Shown: positions 56,265-64,000 of the stretch, piece by piece
How positions within the stretch are numbered: the stretch's first letter is position 1
Layout of the letters: every line of letters starts with the position of its first letter
Source: Mesorhabditis belari
Lineage: Eukaryota; Nematoda; Chromadorea; Rhabditida; Rhabditidae
DNA: 64,000 nucleotides
Reading direction: 5' to 3'
NCBI GenBank assembly: GCA_958450365.1
Contig: CAUEEP010000892.1
Span: 124,001 to 188,000 of the forward strand
Translations under genes and position numbers: made by a program
The notes under the pieces: generated by a model
Seen by the model: only the letters and a program-made list of their open reading frames with translations
Told to the model about the DNA's origin: nothing
The model's database searches: none

Positions 56265-59030
56265 TCTAAGTATATTCATGCAAATTATGTGGGGACGCCA
56301 AGCTCCGAGCGACGTTTCATTTGTACACAGGGTCCTCTTGACGGGACGATTGTGGATTTTTGGTTGGTCGGCTACTCAATAAATAAGCTTACATAACTTG
56401 TTTTGTTTATGAGCCGCTAGTTTCTTATTTCTTCTTCTTATTTCAAAAACAAGCATATAATTAACTCTGATTCAGGGGTACGGTAATTGAAGCGTGCCTT
56501 AGAAAACACGACCCTATCTCTGAGTAGGACAAGAAAAAAGTTATAACTTTGCCCAGAATGATTATTTTTAATTACTTTTTGAAATAAAATGTTTAGAAAA
56601 GATTGTAAAATAAAAATTATCAGACGGATTTTCTTCTATAGTGGACTTTTTTTTCAAAGTAAAAGCCTTTAAAACTTGGTTTTTGATCTGATATCTTCAT
56701 ACTTTTCCCTTTCTAAAATTTGAGTAACTCTAGCAAATTTCCGATAACTTACAATAATCGAAAAAAAGCTCAAAATGCCTATTTTCAGAATATCTGAAAA
56801 AAAGCAAGGTGGTTTAAGGTGCAAGATTTTATGGCCGTTTTACGAACTTACGTTTTGGCTTTTTTGCGTTTTTTGAAAAGGCCCACTTTCTAACAAAACT
56901 GTCGATGGAATTTAAAAATGATATTGAGGTTCGGATTTAGAACACTTTTTTCTATCGAATGATAGGTATAACATCAATTTTCATCACAAAATGCATTTTC
57001 GCGCGGATGTGCGACAAGCTTTTCCTCTTTTTTGAATTTTTGACCTTTAATCTAAAACAGTTGATCGGCAACCAATCGACTCATATTTGGTATCAAAGGA
57101 AAGGGAAATACGCAAGGATCATTTATCTGTGAATTGGTTTGCTGTGAACTTTTGTAGACTTGTTTAAAGATCAAAGAGCCAAGAAAAAATTTGAAAAACC
57201 TTGTGGCAAGTGGGTTAAGGTTGATGATGCTTCAAGAAGAATCTGATACAATCGTCATGTTATGTGATTTCGTCGATAACGAGGGTTACACAAAATGTGC
57301 TCAGGTTTTGGGCGTGATCGGAACTTCAAACTTATCATTTTAGTATTTTCCAAGAAATAAAAACAGGACAATGAGGATCACTGACAAGCTTGAAGTCACA
57401 AATGTTGAGGTTAGTTCAAGATTAGTTTGATGCATTGACTAACTCTTCAGGCTCATCATCAAATAATCGACGAAATGTCATGGCTAAAAGTTGCGACCTT
57501 TAAAATGATGTATAACAACGATGGAAAAAAGGAGTAACGAATGGTATTTTTCGGTATTTAGTTAAAAGATTTCTTTCAGATCCGACACTTTATGTGGGAA
57601 GGTTGGCGAGAAGGGGAAGTCCCGAGCTGTTTGCGGACTCCAATCGTGAGTTTTTAACCAATTAAATAACTTTGTTGATAACATGCGTGGTAAATTAAAG
57701 CAATTTTTATTTTTGGACCCGCAACTCCCGGCGCTTGATCTAGCCCCGGAGTATCGGATTCCAATTAACTTTTTTATTAAAAAGCGAAGATTTTAAGCTA
57801 TCTAATGATATAATCTTCTTCCTCTCAAATCAAGCGATATATCAAAAACCTTATTGAGACATAACGGATAACGAGGAATTGTCTCGTTAAGTCTCATTAA
57901 GGTTTTTGACTCACTTTTTTGAAAGAAAAACATTACTGATCAATATCATTAGATAGCTTAAAATCTTGGTTTTTAAATAAACATAAGTTTATTGGAATCC
58001 GATACGCTGGAGGCTAGATCAAGTGCCTAGAGTTGCGCGATTTTCTGATCTGTCTCGTTATGGAAGTCGAGTTTCTACGGTAAGAAAGCTATTCTGTTTT
58101 TTTCAAAATGGCTTGTTGTGATTTTAAGGTATTTATTGATGATTGATTGCTAAAAAAGCCTAAAAAGCACTTTATCTACTTAATCTGCATAATTTTTGAG
58201 TGATTCAGGAACTACTTTCCCAAATTCGCGGTTCACAAAAACCGATCGTGATGCATTGTGGTGGTGGGACGGGAAGAACGTCGATTTTGGTGGCTATCGA
58301 GTGAGTGAAAGTATTAAATCAACGCATTAATTCATCATTCCACTTTTAGATATTTACTTGAATGCAGCAACCTAAAAAGAGGAATCCCTACAATGTGCGA
58401 TCTAATGAAACAACTTCGATCATACCGGCTATGGTCGATTCTCTTCGATTTGGTTAGTTGGGTTAGATGATAGTGTTTCTAAGTTTTCAAAAATCTTGCG
58501 AGGTTTCAATTTCAAGCTGTTTTTTCATTTTTTGGTCTATTGTTAAATTAAAATCTGACTTATCTAAAAGCAAAACGTTAATTGGTGTATAGGTTTCGAT
58601 TAACCCAATCATCTAACTTTTGAGGATTTCTTAATAAGAATTCAAGCATGAACAGCGCTCATTCCATTTATTTAATGACTGAATCAGCTAAAAAACTCTG
58701 ATTACATCGAGTTTTTTCATAAAAAAACCAAAGTGGATCTTCAGCAATATCTCTACATTCATCGTGTCATCCTCGATCACTTTCTCGACAGACAAAAAGC
58801 AAAATTTCAGGTGAGCGAAGAACAGTTTACAAGGAGAAAATGAAAAAAAGAAAACTATCGTAAATATGCTAAACGCAAAAGATAAGACCCGATTAATAAT
58901 CTTAAAATTTCAGGTCTTTCACCAAGAAAAAAATCGAGTAAAATATGAAAAATTCGTCATGGATTACCAGGGTTTGATACGAAATCGTGCTTTTGAAGCC
59001 ACATCATTCGATGGTGTTTGTTGTTGTTGA
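56265..59030 (+). pseudogene. Tyrosine phosphatase pseudogene, copy C
   Basis: It begins mid-exon (Y-I-H-A-N-Y-V) at a repeat junction and has an in-frame TAA at 57535-57537, where copies A and B read K-x-H-R-M. The later exons still encode W-R-E-G-E-V-P and the intact H-C-G-G-G-T-G-R-T-S, then Q-Y-L-Y-I-H-R-V and a terminal exon. Missing its 5' half, it cannot make the fusion protein. Confidence 0.8.
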
Positions 59031-59102
59031 CACATATTAGAATGTTGATGGAAACGTTACCTTTTATTTTTCTCATAGCAAGTCATCTGTGTGTTATGAA
59101 TA

Positions 59103-59336
59103 GCGTGTGTACATTCCGAGTAATGCACTTTCTGAAAGGTACCTATTTTACGCAACTGTCGTAATCAGTCAGTTTTGACTCAATCAGCTCAACGTTCGTA
59201 TCAATCAATGAGAAATTTCAATGCTCAGGCAATGACACCAAAATTGAAGTGATTGGTCAAAACTGATTGGTTGCTTATATTCGTTAAATCGGTACCTTTT
59301 AGAAAGTGGGCATTACTCGAGGGATGTACACACTCT
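59103..59336. repeat. MITE copy 5 (block C)
   Basis: GTGTGTACATTCCGAGTAAT at the left and GGGATGTACACACTCT at the right, collinear with copies 2 and 4. From 59708 to 60259 no gene is seen. Confidence 0.8.
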
Positions 59337-60259
59337 AGTTATGACTCTTTTCATTTTATGATAGAAGCTTTTTTGGGTGATTTACAGTCGTTTTTGTGCA
59401 CGCTGATCATGTTTCTTTTCTCTCTTTGCACTTGTTCAAAATGAATAAAATTTTGATACGTTGCAAAAGCAAAACTATTGTTGGCTTAATCGAAATAGAA
59501 ATTTTACCAGGTTGATCGGAAAGTCTTGTCTGCTTTTTAAAGGTTACTTTTTAAAAATGAATAATAAACCAATTGATCTATGATTTGTTTTCTCCTATTT
59601 ATTTACAAATTGCCCTACGATTGCAAATTTATTTACAAATTCTTATAAAACTCGCGTTAGTTGATTTTTTTAAAGTCGAGCAGTCAAAAACGATGAAACT
59701 CTTCGATTTGAGCTGGTCATTATAAGCAATTTTAATTATAAGTTTGGGAATGGGAAAGATCAATATTCAGTTGAAAAGCAAGCATGGCCCAAACACTGTT
59801 TGAAGCATTTGAATCTACCGATTAGTTTGGAAATTTGCATTTCTTTAATTTTTCACTAGATAGCTAAAAATGGCTCTGTCGCAAATCTGTTAGCTTATAA
59901 AAGCTTATAAATATAAATGTGCTAGCTTATAAAAGTAGGGTGCAATGACCGTGATGCCTTCAAGCTTTTGTCAACAACAAGGACTTGCATGACACGTTTA
60001 AAAAACCTCAAAGTGCTTTTGAGATGATGAAAGCGTCGTCAATCTATTTTTTTCGGTTGAATGTCATGAAAAAGGACTTGTCAACTATTTTTGTTGAACG
60101 TTTTCTCGCTTCTAGACAAAACTATGAGTAAGCTTTGTCAAATAATATTAGTTAAATGGTACTATGGAGTCCCATGAGGTTTTTTCCTAAAAACAGAAGT
60201 TTGAATCATTTTCCCCTATAAATAGACTGAAAATAGACAAACACTTTGTCAAAAAAACG

Positions 60260-60529
60260 ATGAAACTCTTTTTCTTACTGTTTTTGATTTCTTTTGTTGT
60301 CACTTCAATGGCTTTGGTATGTTTTTTGAGTTCTTCAAATGATAAATACGAATTGTATTGGTAAATGAAGAGTGAAAAGATAATTTAGAAAGGTTTTCCG
60401 CGAAAATGTCGCGGAGAGGAGCAATTTTGCCCGCAGGAAAAAGTTTGCTGCTGGTCGAATCCCGAAGGGAAGGGTCCGCGATATTGCACAAATGTGGATG
60501 AATGTACCAATGGGAGAGACGATGACTAA
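60260..60529 (+). CDS. Small secreted 6-Cys, knottin-like peptide, 2 exons
   Basis: Exon 60260-60316 is a signal peptide (M-K-L-F-F-L-L-F-L-I-S-F-V-V-T-S). Exon 60389-60529, after an AATTTAG acceptor, encodes the mature part; 65 aa in total. Cysteines are spaced C-x6-C-x5-C-C-x11-C-x5-C (K-C-R-G-E-E-Q-F-C-P-Q-E-K-V-C-C-W), the order typical of inhibitor-cystine-knot folds, and it ends in an acidic tail (G-R-D-D-D). AATAAA follows at ~60567. Target and function are unknown; spacing alone does not identify activity. Exon 1 has the same length (57 nt, phase 0) as exon 1 of the 8-Cys gene at 12.4 kb. Confidence 0.7.
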
Positions 60530-61099
60530 AGGATGTGCATACAAATTAAAATGTAAAAGAACCGACAATAAATATTAGCATAACAAGAAAGCATATCGGA
60601 AAACCTTAGCCAACTGTAAATGATAATTTCTCCTAGTGGATGTTTGCCCGAACCGAAAGTTGCTTTATAAGGTGAAATCCACTGAAAAACCGGTGGATTT
60701 TGTCCTTAGTTACTTTACAAGTTAAAAGCCACTGGAAAACCAGTGGATTTTGTCCTTAGTTGGTTTATAGGTTGAAATCGACAAGAATTTTGAGATGTCA
60801 ATCTCTTTCCTGAAGATGACTTTCTTTTCCTAGTCATCTGAATTCTAAACAAAATTTTTAAGAGAAATAGGAAAGAATTTTAAAGATTTATCCCCAAATA
60901 TCGTAGTAATCTTAGTAAACTTCTAGAAATTGTGGAAAAATTAGAACTCAAACTTAAAAGAAAAAAAAATATTGGAGAAGATGATTGAGTACAATAGTAC
61001 AATCGATGAGAATCGATTCATGAAATGTTTTTTATTGCAAGCTCAAAATTTCATTGTTTAAGACCAAGTTTTATTTCTAACTCGTTTTATTCTGTTTAG

Positions 61100-61421
61100 G
61101 AGTTTTTCAAAATAAAAGCCAAGTTCAAAGTAAACGAAACTTTGCCTAGTCAAGAGGAAAACCTCCTGGCTCTTCTTTTGAAAGATTTTTGGGTAAAAAG
61201 TTTCTCCCGTGAACACAATAACAACATCTCTTCAACAGAACAACAAGAAGCTTTCAAAATTCGCAAATTGTTCAAATGAAAACGGATTTCGTTTTGAGCT
61301 ACACATAGGGACCCCTTTCAGGACAAATCTCACAAAAAAAAATGTTCAACCCTCATTTTTTGAGTCTAAGAATAGATCAATTTCAACAAAGCTAGACACA
61401 ATTAAACACGCGTTTTTCTAG
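61100..61421 (+). CDS. Unknown protein, two in-phase exons (possibly more)
   Basis: Exon 61100-61192 (E-F-F-K-I-K-A-K-F-K-V-N-E-T-L) joins exon 61239-61421 (K-L-S-K-F-A-N-C-S-N-E-N-G-F-R-F) in phase 0 and ends in TAG. Other open stretches at 61510-61701 and 61740-62027 (+; basic, K-A-F-N-K-R-D-K-Q-T) could be further exons but do not splice cleanly. No family recognised; start not located. 60530-61099 shows nothing else. Confidence 0.4.
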
Positions 61422-62092
61422 ATAAAGCTAGACACAATTTTGAAGGTTTTTCAATATCAGGCCATGTACTCTGCCACGTTTTAAGTTTTGGACTCTGACA
61501 CAGTGTTTTTTGCTAAAAAATCAACTTTCTAGGGTAGATTTTGGTCAGAGATTAGGATTTTTGCAGGATTCTGGCAAAAAACCAACGATTTATCGTCAAA
61601 AAAGTCTCTTTAAAAAATGGGGTAGCTACACAATTATCTTTTTTGCAACTAACAGACCATGTTTGGAAGGGGTTCTACGTAAAATTTACCCCGATAAGTG
61701 ACACCAGTCTACACATTTTTATCAGTTTTTAAATGGGGAATGATGAAATCAAAAGCCTTCAACAAGAGAGATAAACAGACGTCACAAGGAAATACATACA
61801 AACAGAGTCTGACAATCAGTCCTATAAACAGCGCCCAAAATTGGCCAATGCACACAAAAATGTTTAGCAGAAACGTTTATCAGTATTTAATTTCAAAAGA
61901 AAAATGTCTTTTTTTGAAAACAACCGCCTCTAAGGATCACAAACAATTTGTTCAAAAAACAGGAACATTTCTTCAAGATTTCATTTCGAAAAACAAGTAC
62001 TTCAACTTCAAAATTTCATTTCGCTAAAGTGAGCTTTGTGTGCTTGCAAAGTTAATTTTAAACTAATCGTTTTTTTTTCTGGATGATAGCCA

Positions 62093-63643
62093 ATGAGTGA
62101 TTACTTCGGCAGATCGGCATCGGAAATAGGTAAATGATAATTTGCTTTAAAGAAGCATGTTGACTACCCATCGTTAGTAAGGCATAATTTCCTGGTGGGA
62201 TCAGTTGCACTGTTGCTATGTGGTAGAGCAGTCGCAGTCAAACATACCAAAGCCATTGAAGTGACAACGATATGCGAAAGATCGTGGGTTTGAGTCCCCG
62301 GCGGCGGACATTTTTGAGTCCCAGCTCCGACCCAATATGACAATAGGACAAAGGACAACTCGTTGTCATTCCCTAAACCCTGCCATTTTCGTATCCACTC
62401 GTTATCTAGATGTTCATTTGTTGCTTATTTAAGCGGTCATTTTAAAGCTTTTCTCGTTTCTTGTTGAATTTGTTGCTTCCGAGTTGGAAGAAGTTTGATT
62501 AAAGTTACGATATTTGATCACATTTAAACACATACCAAGCCAAACATAAGTCTAAATGCGTCAAATAACTTGTAATTACTCAAGATTTATGCCCAATTTT
62601 CAATGATAATTCCATAGAATTTCAGTTTGTCCATCCATCAACGACAGTTCGTTGTTCACTTTGGACACGGAAGAGTTTCATGATCAGCGACATTTAAAAG
62701 CGACTCAAACCAGTCCCGAACCACAAGCGATCGATTTTGGAGAGATTCAAGCCGAACACTCCTGTGTAAGTTTAGAGTTTATCTAAATATTGTGACTCTA
62801 CTCGATGGCCTTTCAAAATGGGTCAAGTTTCAGCTCAAATAATTCTTGTTATGTCCTTATTTTGTCCTTTCAGTGAAAATTCAGGTAGACAAATCGGCTT
62901 TTTGGACAAAACATCGAAATACAATAAAGGTTGGGAAAAGAGGGAAATGCTGGATGTAAATCAACTCATTTCAGACAATCTCCGCGTTTTTCTCGTCACT
63001 TTTTCTTGTCGTCTTTGGCGCTCTTTGGGCCCTCGTTTACATGAACGGCAATGGAGGGTTTGTTTGATATTTTTGGCAAAAATTGGATTTAGATGTGATT
63101 AGTTCTCATTTTTGTCCATTTTTCTCCAATATAATTTGAATTTGAAGAGTCATAACGGGAGAAAAACTTGCAAGGGAAAAAGGAAAGGAGTTCGGTACTA
63201 ATAAGCTACAAAAGAGAACAAAATAAAACATATAATTCATAATTGTATTCATAAAATTATGTCAAATGTTTGTGACAAATGTTACGCTTAAAATTCCGAC
63301 AAATATCTATACTTTCAGCTCGTGGAAATCCACTATGACACATGGGATTCTCGAGGAGATCCACACGATTACCGGGGTCGCTGTTTTTCTTACATACCCT
63401 GTTTTTTGTGTTGTTGGACTGTGTGGAATCTATTTTAAGAAATCCAAATGTCTCGTGCTCTTCATTGTCTATTTATTGATCCATATGATTTCCTGTATCC
63501 CCCATATTCTGTATCATGTCATCCAAAATGATCGCTTTCTCCAAGTTGTCAACATTTGCATTTTCTTCTTCTGGTCACTTATTTGTTGCTTTCTGTTTTT
63601 CTTGAATTGGAGATTTTTGAAAAAATGTAGTGATTGCTATTAA
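62093..63643 (+). CDS. Four-TM membrane protein, 4 exons, complete
   Basis: Exons 62093-62129, 62626-62765, 62975-63057 and 63319-63643 join with matching phases (1, 0, 2), giving 194 aa. A ~60-residue hydrophilic N-terminus (M-S-D-Y-F-G-R-S-A-S) has no signal peptide. Four TM helices follow: F-F-S-S-L-F-L-V-V-F-G-A-L-W, G-V-A-V-F-L-T-Y-P-V-F-C, V-L-F-I-V-Y-L-L-I-H-M-I and I-C-I-F-F-F-W-S-L-I-C-C-F. The tail is basic (L-K-K-C-S-D-C-Y). It is paralogous to the pseudogene at 14986-15300. No named family recognised; short nematode multi-TM proteins of this layout exist. Intron 1 carries a tRNA-like insert. Confidence 0.7.
62205..62320 (+). tRNA. tRNA-like/SINE-like sequence in intron
   Basis: TATGTGGTAGAGCAGTCG (A-box-like) is followed ~65 nt later by GTGGGTTTGAGTCCC (B-box-like). 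The spacing is longer than an intron-less tRNA and the stems are imperfect, suggesting a tRNA-derived repeat. Confidence 0.3.
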
Positions 63644-64000
63644 ACTTTCAAAATATGAGATTTTTATTTAACTTTTCGAGGCTATTCATTCTAGCAACAC
63701 AAAATATCGCGAATCTCGTTTGAAAGTAAAAAAAAGCATTGAAAAAGACTGAAAAGAATAGAAAAAAGAAATATAATAAAAAAGAATCGAAAGAAAATGA
63801 TAGAAGATAGAAAAGAATACCTTTGAAGAATAAAATCTCAAAATTAAGTTGCATCTTTTTCTCTTATCACTTTGAAGTCATGTTTGAGCTTCTTGACGAA
63901 TCGTGCCAATTAATCTTAAGAGTTTTTACGATAAAAGGAATTAGGAACTAAATTCAAGCATCAAACTAGCATTACTTTATGAGAAACTCAAAATAGATGT
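63644..64000. other. No gene seen
   Basis: A purine-rich tract (GAAAAGAATAGAAAAAAG-type) at ~63730-63820, then unremarkable AT-rich sequence to the end. Confidence 0.4.

Larger units (their letters stand above)
56265..59707 (+). repeat. Segmental duplication block C (5' truncated)
   Basis: Collinear with blocks A and B from the middle of the I-H-A-N-Y-V exon onward. It lacks the F-box-like part and the mariner of A. Confidence 0.85.

Overview
The window reads as nuclear DNA of a nematode. It is AT-rich and gene-sparse. Small genes are split by 35-200 bp GT..TTTCAG introns, and every family I recognise fits a nematode: a chemoreceptor-type GPCR, an invertebrate-type lysozyme, a tyrosine kinase, nematode-style tyrosine phosphatases (PTPs), a Gly/Tyr-rich secreted precursor and small secreted Cys-rich peptides. 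Tc1/mariner elements and palindromic MITE-like repeats fill much of the rest. I cannot name the species. All gene models were spliced by eye from reading-frame phase and splice consensus; none was confirmed by search or transcript.

Layout. 0-4.9 kb: a palindromic repeat, a kinase C-lobe fragment (+), a smaller inverted repeat, and a complete 6-exon Gly/Tyr-rich secreted protein gene (-). 4.9-9.4 kb: a 4.5 kb inverted duplication whose two ~2.1 kb arms differ at three positions; each arm carries a GPCR gene broken by a Tc1/mariner element, and the symmetry centre lies inside the transposase. 9.4-15.3 kb: Tc3-like remnant, a mariner nested in a dispersed repeat (copies A, B, C), an 8-Cys secreted peptide gene, and a decayed 4-TM gene copy. 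15.4-16.9 kb: A/T homopolymer island. 17-26.8 kb: lysozyme-like exons, a small membrane protein, repeats and tRNA-like relics. 26.8-30.8 kb: a tyrosine-kinase gene (-) whose introns hold nested transposons. 34-37 kb: transposase relics and an F-box-like gene with a transposon in what was a ~35 bp intron. 37.5-37.9 kb: a second homopolymer island. 38.8-40.5 kb: a 3-exon secreted protein resembling the plant self-incompatibility S1 family. 41-60 kb: a triplicated block (A, B, C) carrying a gene that splices F-box-like exon(s) in frame onto a PTP domain. A 9-Cys exon lies between A and B. 60.2 kb: a 6-Cys knottin-like peptide. 62-63.6 kb: an intact 4-TM gene paralogous to the pseudogene at 15 kb.

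The strongest candidate for something undescribed is the F-box-like/PTP architecture. Copy B has two F-box-like units and a canonical C-x5-R loop. Copy A has an in-frame insertion in the catalytic loop and no acid in the WPD position, which suggests a pseudophosphatase. Copy C is a truncated pseudogene. The S1-like gene, the giant palindrome and the three Cys-rich secreted peptides come next. Most genes here look independent rather than a shared pathway; several are predicted secreted products.
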